Shown here one piece after another: positions 35,353 to 44,288 of a stretch of 62,490 nucleotides of DNA (position 1 is the stretch's first letter; each line of letters starts with the position of its first letter). This DNA comes from Terriglobia bacterium. Its GTDB lineage: Bacteria > Acidobacteriota > Terriglobia > JAIQFV01. The stretch spans positions 1-62,490 of the forward strand of contig JAIQFV010000028.1 of NCBI GenBank assembly GCA_020073085.1. Direction: 5' to 3'. A model generated the notes under the pieces. It saw nothing but the letters and a program-made list of their open reading frames with translations. It ran no database searches and was not told the DNA's origin. The position numbers and the translations under genes are program-made.

Positions 35353-37890
35353 CTACTCATACCGCAGGGCCACCATCGGGTCGACGCGGGCGGCGCGTCG
35401 GGCCGGGATGTAAGACGCCAGCAGGGACACGGCGGTCAGAACGAGTGGCGCGGCCACAAGAACGACGGGATCCATCGGACTCACCTCATAGAGCATGCTG
35501 GCGAGGAGACGTCCGGTCAACAGGGCCAGTGTCAAACCCAGTCCGGTACCGATCAAGGTCAACCACAGCCCTTCTCTGAGTACCATCCATAGGGTGTCAT
35601 GCATGGTCGCGCCCAGCGCCATTCGAATGCCAATTTCACGCGTGCGGCGCGCCACGGTATAGGCCTTCAGGCCATAGACTCCCACGACGGCCAGAAACAG
35701 GGCCAGTCCACCCAGCAACGAGAACATTCTCGCTCCTGTGCTGAACAGCCACATGTCCATGCTCTGATCCAGCTGGGTGCGCATCGTTTTCAAACTCAGG
35801 ATCGGAAGATGCTCGTCCGCCAGGTGGATTTCGCGCCGAATGTCGCGCATGAGGGAAGCCTCGGCACTCGGGCTGGGCGCCGACAATTGGAGGTGGAAAT
35901 GAATGTTGGACTGGTAGGCCTGTCCGAAAGGAACATAGACATGCGGACCGTTTTTGATGCCCAATAAGGAATCTGTCAGCGTGGGCACCACGCCCACCAC
36001 CTCCATCATGGGGTTCTCTTTTCGGGTGTCCTCGGTCTGGAAGGCGATGCGCTTGCCGAGCGGATCCTCTCCCGGCCAGAGTGTCTTCGCGAGCGACTCG
36101 TCAATCATAGCGACCGGTGTGTTTGCTCCCGGTTCTTCTTCCCCCGCACTGAAGGTTCTCCCCCGGAGCAGGGGCACGGCCAGGGTACGAAGATAATCGC
36201 TTCCAATGATGTTGAAGCGCGCGGAGACGGTTTTGACCTGGTTGCGATCCTCCGCCCGGCTGCGCGAAGCGTCTTCCGCCTTCAAAACACTACGACCCAA
36301 TGAAACCATGCCAAACGGAACGGTCGCCGCCGCACTGACCGATTCGATTCCCGGGAGAGCCGATAATCTTTCCTGGATCCGGCGGTAGAGCTGCCGGCCC
36401 CGGGCTTCATCGTATCCGACAAGGCCGGCATCGAGCTCAACCAAAACGCCGTTCTCCAAACTGTACCCCGGATTCGCGTGACCGGCTTTGAGTGCCCCAC
36501 GCACGAACAGTCCCGCGACGGTCAACAGCATCAAGGATAAAGCGAGCTGTCCCACAACCAACAAATTGCGCGATGAAAAAATCCGGCGTCCGCGTCCCGC
36601 GTCTGCATCCTCACCCGTGCACTCTTTGAGAGAAGCCACCACATCCGGCCGCGCGGCTTTCAAAGCGGGTCCGAGGCTGAAGATGACGGTGCTGAATAGA
36701 CAGAATCCGAGCATGGCGGCAAACACGCGGATGTCGGGGGTGGTGTGGAGGAGAATGGTGATGGGGGAGATGGAGTTCAGCGAGTACACCAGAAGACGGG
36801 TGGCCCAAACGGCGAACAACAAACCCACAGCAGCCCCCATCACCGAAAGAAGGAAACCCTCGGTGAGCAACTGGGCGAGGATGCGACGACGACCGCAGCC
36901 CAGTGCGAGCCGGACGGCAAATTCCTTTCGCCGGGAGGTTCCGCGCGCGAGCATCATGTTGGCCAGATTGAAACAGGCGATCAGGAGGACCAGGGCGGCC
37001 AGGGCTGCCAGCAGGATAGAAATCCCGCTCAATTCGGATTCATCCTGCGGGTTGGTGCTGATGGAGAAGCGGCTAAGGCGGTGCGTGATGATGGTCTGAT
37101 GTCCATTTTCCTGGGGGTAGGTCTTTTCGAGTTGCGCGGAGAGCAGGGCGAGTTGACGGTCAGCCTGGGCGCTGGTGACGCCGGGCTTCATCCGTCCCAC
37201 CAGAAGCACGCTGTAGTGGTTGCGATCGGCCAGGGGGCGCCTCACCCCTTCAAAGTCGTTCACGGCGGCCTCATACATTCCCAGCGGCAGCCACACCCCC
37301 GACGCCGCAACCATCGTCCGGCCGGTAAAACCCTCGCGGGCAATGCCGATGACGGTGTGGGCCCTGCCATTGATCCACAGGCTCTTGCCGACGAAATCCG
37401 GGTCTTGTCCTGCGCGGCGCCAATAATCGTAGCTGACGATGACCACGGGGATGCCGGCCCCAGGCTTCTCTTCGGCCGGAGTAAACGGGCGGCCTTTCCA
37501 AAGACTCACCCCCAGGGTCTTGAAGTAGTTGGAAGCAACGATCTCCGAAATCACCCGGCGTGTGGTGTCTCCTTCCGTGATGCCGACAATGGCCACCGAA
37601 TGGGCGGTCAAGTCGCTGAATACCCCGTTGCTGTCCCGGATGTCGACATAATTGGGATAAGAAAAATCGCGGAAGGTGTTGGGAGTCTGAGTGTCTTTGC
37701 TGAAACAACCCACCAGTTGCTCCGGCTTTTCAAGAGGCATCGGTCGCAGGATGAGGTTGTTGATCAACGTGAAGATAGCGGTGTTGGCCCCGATTCCCAA
37801 AGCCAGCACCAGCACCGCCAGGGCTGCAAAGCCGGGATTGCGAAAAATCAGACGAACACTGTGCCGAAGGTCCTGCCATAGATTTTGCAT
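35353..37890 (-). CDS. ADOP/MacB-type ABC permease, short form
   Basis: 845 residues from ATG 37890, with a purine-rich GGGGGAGAG upstream. Starts MQNLWQDLRHSVRLIFRNPG; helix 1 contains ALGIGANTAIFTLINNLIL. The middle set has LVLLIACFNLANMMLARGTS and KEFAVRLALGCGRRRILAQ; the end has TREIGIRMALGATMHDTLW and RVDPMVALRYE. It lacks the N-terminal extension and has no PadR partner. Periplasmic domain 1 reads GDTTRRVISEIVASNYFKTLG. Substrate unknown. Confidence 0.9.
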   Translation of the reverse strand: MQNLWQDLRHSVRLIFRNPGFAALAVLVLALGIGANTAIFTLINNLILRPMPLEKPEQLVGCFSKDTQTPNTFRDFSYPNYVDIRDSNGVFSDLTAHSVAIVGITEGDTTRRVISEIVASNYFKTLGVSLWKGRPFTPAEEKPGAGIPVVIVSYDYWRRAGQDPDFVGKSLWINGRAHTVIGIAREGFTGRTMVAASGVWLPLGMYEAAVNDFEGVRRPLADRNHYSVLLVGRMKPGVTSAQADRQLALLSAQLEKTYPQENGHQTIITHRLSRFSISTNPQDESELSGISILLAALAALVLLIACFNLANMMLARGTSRRKEFAVRLALGCGRRRILAQLLTEGFLLSVMGAAVGLLFAVWATRLLVYSLNSISPITILLHTTPDIRVFAAMLGFCLFSTVIFSLGPALKAARPDVVASLKECTGEDADAGRGRRIFSSRNLLVVGQLALSLMLLTVAGLFVRGALKAGHANPGYSLENGVLVELDAGLVGYDEARGRQLYRRIQERLSALPGIESVSAAATVPFGMVSLGRSVLKAEDASRSRAEDRNQVKTVSARFNIIGSDYLRTLAVPLLRGRTFSAGEEEPGANTPVAMIDESLAKTLWPGEDPLGKRIAFQTEDTRKENPMMEVVGVVPTLTDSLLGIKNGPHVYVPFGQAYQSNIHFHLQLSAPSPSAEASLMRDIRREIHLADEHLPILSLKTMRTQLDQSMDMWLFSTGARMFSLLGGLALFLAVVGVYGLKAYTVARRTREIGIRMALGATMHDTLWMVLREGLWLTLIGTGLGLTLALLTGRLLASMLYEVSPMDPVVLVAAPLVLTAVSLLASYIPARRAARVDPMVALRYE

Positions 37891-37984
37891 GAACTCTCCC
37901 CCGCGATGGAATGCGGCCAGCGACTTGTCTTAAATACGTGGGGAGTCGTAATGGTGTTCAGATTATTTTGAACCCGATCAATCG

Positions 37985-38270
37985 GGGTGCCGCAGGCATG
38001 GGTTTTTCATGCCTGCGAATGGAGGGGGGGTGGTGGAGAAGCGCAGGCATGCAAAGGACGCATGCCTGCGGCACCCCACGGCGTGTGGATCAGGGCTGTA
38101 AAGGCATTGGTTCCGAGTCATGGGTTTTTCATGCCTGCGAATGAGGGGGGGTTGGTGGAGAAACGCAGGCATGCAAGGGACGCATGCCTGCGGCACCCGA
38201 CGGCGTGTGGATCGGGGCTGTAAATGCATTGGTTCCGACTCATGGGTTTTTCATGCCTGCGGCACCCGCC
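37985..38270. repeat. family C palindrome cluster
   Basis: Two near-identical segments of about 120 bases (38009-38120 and 38131-38245) each contain CATGCCTGCGAATG...GCAGGCATGCAA...GCATGCCTGCGGCACCC followed by the same CGGCGTGTGGATC-GGGCTGTAAA text. Half copies sit at 37985 and 38252. The array ends 70 bases before the DinB gene. Confidence 0.8.
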
Positions 38271-38338
38271 GCATGGTATACTTTGAGTCCATCCAATCTT
38301 CAGTAGAGCTCAGGTCAGTTGACCCAAGGAGAAATCGC

Positions 38339-38884
38339 GTGAATTACTATGGACCCAAGGAGTTAGCCGAGAGTTTTCGCACCGTCCGAAAGAACACGAT
38401 GACCATTGCCCAGGAAATTCCAGCAGAAAAATATGGTTTTCGACCTGCCCCCAACACGCGCAGTGTCGCTGAGTTGTTGGCGCACATTTCGCTGGCATAC
38501 AGTTTTCAGTACCAGGTTCACGCCCAGGAACACCGAACCTCGATTGAGGGATTTGACTTTCCAACGCTCATGCAGCGGTTGACGGCCGAAGAGAAGCTGC
38601 CGCGGAGCAAGGACCAGGTGCTTGAGATGCTCCGCAGTTCCGGCGAGAAATGGGCGGGTTGGCTCGAAGGACTGACGGACAGTTTCCTGGCCGAGCGTGT
38701 GGAGATGCGTCAGGGAATGACGCCTCCGTTCAAGAGCCGCTTCGAGATGGTTATTTCGGTCAAGGAACATGAAATGCACCACCGCGGGCAACTGATGCTG
38801 ATCGAGCGGATGGTGGGCCTCGTGCCACATCTCACGCGCGAGATGCAGGCCCGGTTGGCTGCCTCGGCAGGACAGAGAAGCTGA
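38339..38884 (+). CDS. DinB-fold protein
   Basis: 181 residues starting at GTG 38339, preceded by AAGGAGAAATCGC; the frame open upstream is family C repeat and was rejected. The DinB fold is indicated by SVAELLAHISLAYSFQ with a conserved His, and KEHEMHHRGQLMLIERMVG with two further His in the last helix. It is a distinct subfamily from the copy at 30135. Possible thiol- or metal-dependent activity; role unknown. Convergent with the RidA-type gene. Confidence 0.85.
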   Translation: MNYYGPKELAESFRTVRKNTMTIAQEIPAEKYGFRPAPNTRSVAELLAHISLAYSFQYQVHAQEHRTSIEGFDFPTLMQRLTAEEKLPRSKDQVLEMLRSSGEKWAGWLEGLTDSFLAERVEMRQGMTPPFKSRFEMVISVKEHEMHHRGQLMLIERMVGLVPHLTREMQARLAASAGQRS

Positions 38885-38916
38885 CGGCGCAGCCACCCCG
38901 CCTGATCACAAGTCGA

Positions 38917-39372
38917 TTACCTGACTTCGGCGATCATCTCGATCTCGACGCAGGCGCCGAAGGGAATTTGTGAAGCGCCGAACGCGCTTCGGGCATGGGC
39001 GCCCCTTTCTCCGAAAACTTCTCCAATCAATTCGGACGCCCCGTTGGCCACCAGGTGCTGTTCCGTGAAAGTGGGGGCGCTATTCACCAGGACCATCAGC
39101 TTGACAATTCGCCGGATGCGATTCAGATCTCCAGCGGCGGCGTGCAGAGTGCCCAGAAGATCGATCGCAACGGCGCGGGCGGCCTGCTGTCCCTGCGCCA
39201 CCGCAATTTCCGAACCCACCTTTCCACTCCACGGTTTTCCGTCCTTCTTGGCGATATGGCCGGAAAGGAACAGAAGATTCCCGACTTGGACAAACGGCAC
39301 AAAAGCGGCCACAGGCGCTGAAAGCGGAGGAAGTGTAATATTCATCTCCTTCAGCCTCTCGTAAACGGACAT
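38917..39372 (-). CDS. ridA: RidA-family (YjgF/YER057c/UK114) protein
   Basis: 151 residues from ATG 39372, preceded by AGGAGAACTTC. The family signature is visible: VQVGNLLFLSGHIAKKDGKP, AARAVAIDLLGTLHAAAGDL, RIVKLMVLVNSAPTFTEQH, and the C-terminal HARSAFGASQIPFGACVEIEM containing the substrate-binding Arg and Glu region. RidA hydrolyses 2-aminoacrylate and 2-aminocrotonate, the reactive enamines released by serine/threonine dehydratases. The next gene upstream on the same strand is a dehydratase of that family, so the two are a functional pair, now separated by a hairpin element and a second, truncated start. Confidence 0.9.
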   Translation of the reverse strand: MSVYERLKEMNITLPPLSAPVAAFVPFVQVGNLLFLSGHIAKKDGKPWSGKVGSEIAVAQGQQAARAVAIDLLGTLHAAAGDLNRIRRIVKLMVLVNSAPTFTEQHLVANGASELIGEVFGERGAHARSAFGASQIPFGACVEIEMIAEVR

Positions 39373-39407
39373 GAAGTTCTCCTGTAAACGGACATGAAGT
39401 TCTCCTG
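39361..39407 (-). repeat. tandem duplication of the ridA start region
   Basis: GTAAACGGACATGAAGTTCTC-CT occurs twice in a row (about 39361-39383 and 39384-39406). The unit carries the ribosome site AGGAGAACTTC and the start ATG with its first codons, so the leader offers two initiation sites. The upstream copy (ATG near 39395) is in another phase: it lies 23 bases away, not a multiple of three. Confidence 0.7.
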
Positions 39408-39442
39408 TTATTTAATGGTCCTTTCGAATTCTGTACAAAAAG

Positions 39443-39504
39443 AGGGACAGACACCTGCCTTGTCGCCATGGTGCGAAGTTACTTAAGAGAAGGTGTCTGT
39501 CCCT
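39443..39504. repeat. hairpin element (GGGACAGACACC family), 14-bp perfect arms
   Basis: AGGGACAGACACCT (39443-39456) is exactly inverted at 39491-39504. It sits between a truncated ridA start (39503-39532) and the intact ridA gene. Its right edge supplies the TAG that closes the truncated frame. Confidence 0.85.
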
Positions 39505-39532
39505 AACCCTTCAACTTCTCGTAGACAGACAT
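39503..39532 (-). pseudogene. truncated second ridA start (MSVYEKLKG-stop)
   Basis: Reading the minus strand, CCAGGAAAACACC-ATG opens MSVYEKLKG then TAG at 39505-39503. The intact gene begins MSVYERLKEMN. So a paralogous ridA 5' end with its own ribosome site is cut after nine codons at the border of the hairpin element. Located directly behind the dehydratase stop region's upstream neighbour, as expected for an operon partner. Confidence 0.65.
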
Positions 39533-39552
39533 GGTGTTTTCCTGGTGGGCGA

Positions 39553-40512
39553 TCAGCGGTCCGCCGCAGGCGATGGAAATCGAACGGCCTCCGTGTTACC
39601 GCCGCAAATGACCACTCCGACCCGTTCTCGGGGTTCAGGCGCATATTGACCGGACAGAAGCGCCGCGAGTGCCGCGGCGCCGCCGGGTTCCGCGACGATC
39701 CTCAAATGATCCCAGAGCGTCTGCTGCGCCTGCTTGATGGATTCATCGGAGACAAGCACGACGCGTTCAACGTACTTCTGCGCGATCGGGAACATCAGTT
39801 CGCCGACTCGTTTCGGGGCGAGCGAGTCAGCGGCGATGCCCCCGGCCGGGGCATCCACCGGGCAGCCCGCCCTGAGGGCCCAGTCCAGGGTGGGCGCTTG
39901 CTCCGGTTCCACCGCAATCAGCTTGATGCTCCCGGCATACCATGCAGCGATTCCGCCGATCAATCCGCCGCCCCCGACCGCCACAAGCAACGAATCGAGC
40001 CGGGGATCCTGCTGCTGGAATTCCAGCCCGAGCGTGCCCTGTCCCAGCAAAGTTTCGCGCTGGTCATAGGCGTGGATGGCCAGGGCACCTGAGCTCTTTA
40101 CCCACGCTTCACTGGCGGCCAGCGCATCGGCATAACGCTCCCCGGTCACCACCAGATCGGCCCCGAAGTCCCGAATGCGCTGTTGTTTTGAGGGTGCCGC
40201 GACTTCGGGCACAAAGATCTTGGCCGGCTTGCCGAGTTTCATGGCGGCGTAGGCCACGGCCACCCCATGATTTCCCCCCGAGGCGGCGACGACTCCGGCC
40301 CGGGGGACCTCGCGCCGCAACAGGTTGGTAAAGGCCCCGCGCACCTTGAAGGATCCGGTGTGCTGAAACAGCTCGAGCTTTAGAACCAGTGGATGGGGCC
40401 CCAAACCGAGTTCCGCTCCCGAAACCTCCATCGACGGTGTACGGCGGACATGCGGTCGAATCAGCTGGTTCACGCTGCGGATTTCATCCGGCTCTATCGT
40501 CGATGGGTTCAT
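39553..40512 (-). CDS. threonine/serine dehydratase-type PLP enzyme (fold type II)
   Basis: 319 residues from ATG 40512 (an upstream in-frame ATG at 40572 has no ribosome site). The PLP lysine lies in HTGSFKVRGAF (consensus xxxSFKxRGA), the Asn-containing phosphate/cofactor loop in ASGGNHGVAVAYAA, the glycine-rich phosphate loop in VAVGGGGLIGGIAA, and the final CGGNTE matches the family. The size without an ACT domain fits catabolic threonine dehydratases or serine racemase-like enzymes; exact substrate is uncertain. It produces the enamines that RidA clears. Divergent from the ArsR-type gene. Confidence 0.9.
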   Translation of the reverse strand: MNPSTIEPDEIRSVNQLIRPHVRRTPSMEVSGAELGLGPHPLVLKLELFQHTGSFKVRGAFTNLLRREVPRAGVVAASGGNHGVAVAYAAMKLGKPAKIFVPEVAAPSKQQRIRDFGADLVVTGERYADALAASEAWVKSSGALAIHAYDQRETLLGQGTLGLEFQQQDPRLDSLLVAVGGGGLIGGIAAWYAGSIKLIAVEPEQAPTLDWALRAGCPVDAPAGGIAADSLAPKRVGELMFPIAQKYVERVVLVSDESIKQAQQTLWDHLRIVAEPGGAAALAALLSGQYAPEPRERVGVVICGGNTEAVRFPSPAADR

Positions 40513-40566
40513 GGCGGCTCCGCTCTCCGGGGTTTTGGTAACTATCTCATCCCGGTGTTTTTGATA

Positions 40567-40595
40567 TTGCATTGGCCAGGGGAGGGCATTATACT
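40567..40595 (+). promoter_or_regulatory. possible sigma-70-type promoter of the ArsR-type gene
   Basis: TTGCAT (40567-40572), a 17-base spacer and TATACT (40590-40595) lie 23 bases before ATG 40619. The -10 box matches five of six consensus bases; the -35 box is weak. No clear ribosome site precedes the ATG, so the leader is very short. Confidence 0.35.
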
Positions 40596-40618
40596 TAGGC
40601 AGTTGGCTAATTGTCTAT

Positions 40619-40921
40619 ATGAAATTTGAACTCGTCCTGCGAGCCCTGGCAAACCGGCGACGGCTCCAGATCCTCGAATGGCTCAAGGAACCGGTGGCGA
40701 ATTTTCCTCCCCAGAGGGATGGCGATCTGGTGAAGGACGGGGTGTGCGGTGTCCTGATTGCGCAAAAGCTCGGCGTGAGCCAGCCCACCGCGAGTGAGCA
40801 TCTGAAGATCCTGTCGCACGCCGGCTTTCTCAAGTCCAAGCGGATCAAGCAGTGGACATTCTACCGCCGCCACGAGGCCGCCATCCAGGGCATCAAACGC
40901 CAGCTTTCCTCCAAGGTCTAG
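40619..40921 (+). CDS. ArsR-type winged-helix regulator
   Basis: 100 residues from ATG 40619. The winged helix-turn-helix reads FELVLRALANRRRLQILEWL, GVLIAQKLGVSQPTASEHLK (recognition helix SQPTASEHL) and ILSHAGFLKSKRIKQWTFYR (wing). One cysteine (GVCG) precedes the recognition region, but no paired metal-binding cysteines are visible, so sensing metals is not indicated. Divergent from the dehydratase-RidA pair, which it may regulate. Cytoplasmic DNA-binding dimer. Confidence 0.85.
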   Translation: MKFELVLRALANRRRLQILEWLKEPVANFPPQRDGDLVKDGVCGVLIAQKLGVSQPTASEHLKILSHAGFLKSKRIKQWTFYRRHEAAIQGIKRQLSSKV

Positions 40922-41142
40922 GACCCCGGTTCGACCGAGCCGGGGAATAATGCCTTCGAGTCATTCCCCTTTGTTGAATCAGGGCGATTGGGCCGATTCA
41001 ATTTCCCCTCCAAGCCCTCCCGCTCCACAGCACTCTCACCGGGGGCTTCCACGGCGGTATGGGAAGATGGAAAGGAGGTGAGCGGGATCGCGTTGGCGCC
41101 TTCCGCGGACCGTCCCTCCGGAAAAATGCCCGTTCCCCTTGC

Positions 41143-41178
41143 TTACCGAGGGGAGTTCGTGTATCCTGCACTCGGTAA
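41143..41178. promoter_or_regulatory. 36-bp palindrome upstream of padR (candidate operator)
   Basis: TTACCGAG (41143-41150) and its exact inverse CTCGGTAA (41171-41178) with a 20-base spacer, total span 36 bp, ending 13 bases before the PadR start. The second PadR gene has a different palindrome of the same 36-bp span at the same place (55868-55903). Autoregulation is the usual behaviour of PadR proteins; operator role is inferred. The rest of 40922-41191 has no gene. Confidence 0.45.
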
Positions 41179-41191
41179 CCGAGGAGAGTAT

Positions 41192-41527
41192 ATGAGCAAA
41201 CCACCTGATTTGGTACAAGGCACCCTGGACCTGCTTCTCTTGAAGATCCTCGCCCTGGAGCCGCTCAACGGGTTTGCAATCAGCCAGCGTCTCAAGCAGG
41301 TGTCGCGCGACGTCCTGCAGGTGAGCGATGGCTCTCTTTATCCGGCCCTGCATAAACTGGAGCAGGAGGGCTGGATCAAATCCGAGTGGAAGGCAAGCGA
41401 GAACAACCGTCGCGCCAAGTATTATTTCCTCACCCGGCTCGGCCGGAGACAGCTCGAAAAGGAAGCGCACCATTGGAACCGCCTCTCGGCCGCCATCTCG
41501 CTGGTCGTGAAACTGAAGCAGGCGTAA
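41192..41527 (+). CDS. PadR-family regulator paired with an ADOP permease
   Basis: 111 residues from ATG 41192 behind GAGGAGAGTAT. The PadR signature is clear: LVQGTLDLLLLKILALEPLNG, GFAISQRLKQVSRDVLQVSD, GSLYPALHKLEQEGWIKSEW and NNRRAKYYFLTRLGRRQL. It has the short C-terminal dimerisation helix of the acidobacterial PadR group. Twenty-eight bases separate it from the permease gene, so they are almost certainly one transcript and it probably controls that operon. Confidence 0.92.
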   Translation: MSKPPDLVQGTLDLLLLKILALEPLNGFAISQRLKQVSRDVLQVSDGSLYPALHKLEQEGWIKSEWKASENNRRAKYYFLTRLGRRQLEKEAHHWNRLSAAISLVVKLKQA

Positions 41528-41555
41528 GCGCGGTTGACTCTTAAGGGGAGTCCAC

Positions 41556-44288
41556 ATGCGATTGGAACACTGGCTGTACACCGTGCCTTTGAGGTTGCGT
41601 TCGCTTTTCCGCCGGCGCCAGGTTGAACAGGAGTTGGAGGACGAATTTCGATATCACATCGAGCTGAAAACCGAGGAATACCTTTCGCGGGGCTTGTCCC
41701 CTGAAGAGGCGCGCCACGCCGCCCTGCGCGCCATGGGCGGACTGGAACAGCGGAAGGAGGAGTGCCGCGACACGCGCCGGGTCCGGTATCTTGAAGAACT
41801 GGTCGTGGATTTCCGGTACGCCGGCCGCTCTCTTCGACACAGCCCAGCCTTCGCCCTCACCACCATCCTGACGCTGGCCGTCGGTGTCATCGGGACGGCG
41901 CTGGTCATCACGACCTACAACGCACTCGCCCTGAGGCCGCTTCCCGTTAAAGACCCGAACGGCCTTGTCCTCCTCAAGCGGGAGTTCCGCAAAGGCGGCT
42001 CGGGCGAGGCTTTTTCAAACGCAGAGTTCCGGCACCTCAGTGAACACAACTCCGTGTTCGAGGGGGTGGTGGCGGAGGCCGAATATGATACGGTCCTGGC
42101 CCAGCTCCCTGACCTCGACCAGGCGATCCACGGAGGCCCCCGGCAGATCCTCATCAAGCGGGTGTCCGAAAATTACTTCTCTGTTCTCGGCGCGGATGCG
42201 ATAGCAGGCCGAACGTTCACCCTGCGGGGGCCCTCATCCGGAGAACCGGTCGCCGTCCTCAGCTATTCCTCGTGGCAGCGCCGCTTCCATGGGGACCCTC
42301 GGGTGCTGGGCCAAACGGTTCTGGTGTATGGCACACCGTTCACGATCCTTGGGATCGCCCCCTCCGATTTTGTTGGAACCGGCCTCCCTCCCGTGCCTCC
42401 TGACTTGTGGGTCCCGCTGCCGATGGAGGCGATGGTCGAGCCGGGCCGAAACCGGACCGCGCATCCGGAGGAGCCTCGTTTGAGGCTGGTCGGCCGGCTG
42501 AAGGCAGGGGTCCGACCTCGGCAGGCGCAGGCTGTGTTGACGGTCCTGGTGCAGCAGTTCGAGACAAGAGCACTCCTGGAACCCGTCACTTCTGCCGTCA
42601 AGGCCGATCCCCCGGCTTACTTCATTGAGCCCAACAACCCTCAATTCCGGGCCCTGTCGTTCCTGCTGCTGGCGTGCTTCAGCATGGTCCTGCTGATTGC
42701 GTGCGCTAATCTTGCCAACCTGTTTCTCGCCCGTGCGGCGGCGCGTCGCAAGGAACTGGCTGTGCGCGCAGCGCTGGGGGCAAGTCGGGGCAGGCTGGTG
42801 CGACAGCTGCTGACCGAAGGCGTCCTGCTTGGTCTTGTGGCGGGCGCCTTGGCGCTGACGGTGGCTCCATGGTTGTGCGATTTCATCTGGCTGGAGATTC
42901 AAGAACACATCATCTTCAGGTTCACCGATCTGTATGTTTTCACGTTTCGCTTCACGCCGGATATTCGGGTGCTCGCGGGGACCGTTGCGGTGTCTGCCAT
43001 GGCGGGCATCCTCTTCAGCATCTTGGCAGCGGTCTCCTCCTCACGCGTTGATTTGCGGGACGCGATGCAGGATCACGTGGCGCAGTGGACGACGGGCCGG
43101 CGCTGGCTGCTCGTCAGCGTGCGCGATGCGCTCATCGCGGCGCAGGTGCTGTTCAGCCTGGTGCTGCTGATCAATGCCGCGTTGCTGGCGCGCGGGATGG
43201 TGCGCGGACAGGCCACCCTTCCCGGCCTGGAGACGCACCATGTCATCGACATTGAATTCTCCGGCATGGAGAATCTCGGGTATGACGGCGCGCATGCGGC
43301 CGCCTTACGTGAGCAGCTTGCCGAGAAACTGTCTGCGCTTCCGGCGGTGACGGGAGTTGCCTTTGCGGACCACGTGCCCCTGCTGGGCGCCGGCGCCAAC
43401 ACGATCTCGGTCGCTGGAAAGGCCGAGGAGCACACGTCAGATAACCACATTTCGCCCGGGTTTCTTACAGTTCTTGGGATCGACTTGGTTCAGGGGCGCG
43501 ATTTCACGGCGGCGGACCTGGCCCGGCGTGCATCTATCCTGATCGTCACAGAATCCACGGCGCGGCATTTGTGGCCTGACGAGAATCCCCTGGGGAAGAT
43601 TGTTTTGACAGGGAAGACGCACGCCCCCCTGGAGGTGATCGGCGTCGCGCGGGACGCCTGCACTGTTGTCTTAGGACGCGTCGAGCCTCTCTATCTCTAC
43701 CTGCCGGCCGCACCGGATGCGCCCCTCGCCGATGTGTTCGTTCGGACGAGGGGAGAGACCTCTTCCTCCATTCCGCTGATTCTGGGCGCGGCCGCATCCA
43801 TCGACAAGAACCTCCCGTCGTTGGCCTCGGTGCACGGCATGGATGATGCGCTCTGGTTTCAACGGCTTCCTTCGAAGATTGCCACGTTGTTGGCGCTGGG
43901 CGTCGGAAGCCTCGCGCTCCTGCTGGCGAGCGTCGGCATCTATGGCACCATCGCTTACGCCGTCACCCAACGGACCCGTGAGATCGGGATTCGCATCGCC
44001 CTGGGCGCCAGACCGCTTTCCGTTCTTGGGTTGATCCTGGGGCGCACCCTGAAGCTGGTGGGCATCGCAACGGGTATCGGCCTGGCCGCCTCGGCCCTGG
44101 CCTCGCATGCACTGACAACTCTCCCGTTCGGGCTGAGTTCACTTCTGCTCTTTGGCCTCAACCCGCAGGATCCGCTGGCCTTTGCAGCGATCGCGTTCTT
44201 CCTGGCACTGTTAGCGCTGTCCGCCGCCTACTTGTCGGCCCGTCGTGCGACCCGGATCGATCCGATGGAGGCGCTCAGGTATGAGTAG
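41556..44288 (+). CDS. ADOP permease, long form with N-terminal extension
   Basis: 910 residues from ATG 41556, preceded by AAGGGGAG. The N-terminal extension (about 1-85: LRSLFRRRQVEQELEDEFRY, HIELKTEEYLSRGLSPEEAR, GGLEQRKEECRD) is the ADOP-specific cytoplasmic helical domain. Then come helix 1 (TTILTLAVGVIGTALVITTYNAL, less conserved than in the other copies), MacB-type periplasmic domain 1, middle helices (SMVLLIACANLANLFLARAA, RKELAVRAALGASRGRL), domain 2, and C-terminal helices after TREIGIRIALGARPL, ending RIDPMEALRYE. It forms an operon with PadR; no ATPase. Function unknown, possibly envelope sensing or export. Confidence 0.92.
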   Translation: MRLEHWLYTVPLRLRSLFRRRQVEQELEDEFRYHIELKTEEYLSRGLSPEEARHAALRAMGGLEQRKEECRDTRRVRYLEELVVDFRYAGRSLRHSPAFALTTILTLAVGVIGTALVITTYNALALRPLPVKDPNGLVLLKREFRKGGSGEAFSNAEFRHLSEHNSVFEGVVAEAEYDTVLAQLPDLDQAIHGGPRQILIKRVSENYFSVLGADAIAGRTFTLRGPSSGEPVAVLSYSSWQRRFHGDPRVLGQTVLVYGTPFTILGIAPSDFVGTGLPPVPPDLWVPLPMEAMVEPGRNRTAHPEEPRLRLVGRLKAGVRPRQAQAVLTVLVQQFETRALLEPVTSAVKADPPAYFIEPNNPQFRALSFLLLACFSMVLLIACANLANLFLARAAARRKELAVRAALGASRGRLVRQLLTEGVLLGLVAGALALTVAPWLCDFIWLEIQEHIIFRFTDLYVFTFRFTPDIRVLAGTVAVSAMAGILFSILAAVSSSRVDLRDAMQDHVAQWTTGRRWLLVSVRDALIAAQVLFSLVLLINAALLARGMVRGQATLPGLETHHVIDIEFSGMENLGYDGAHAAALREQLAEKLSALPAVTGVAFADHVPLLGAGANTISVAGKAEEHTSDNHISPGFLTVLGIDLVQGRDFTAADLARRASILIVTESTARHLWPDENPLGKIVLTGKTHAPLEVIGVARDACTVVLGRVEPLYLYLPAAPDAPLADVFVRTRGETSSSIPLILGAAASIDKNLPSLASVHGMDDALWFQRLPSKIATLLALGVGSLALLLASVGIYGTIAYAVTQRTREIGIRIALGARPLSVLGLILGRTLKLVGIATGIGLAASALASHALTTLPFGLSSLLLFGLNPQDPLAFAAIAFFLALLALSAAYLSARRATRIDPMEALRYE

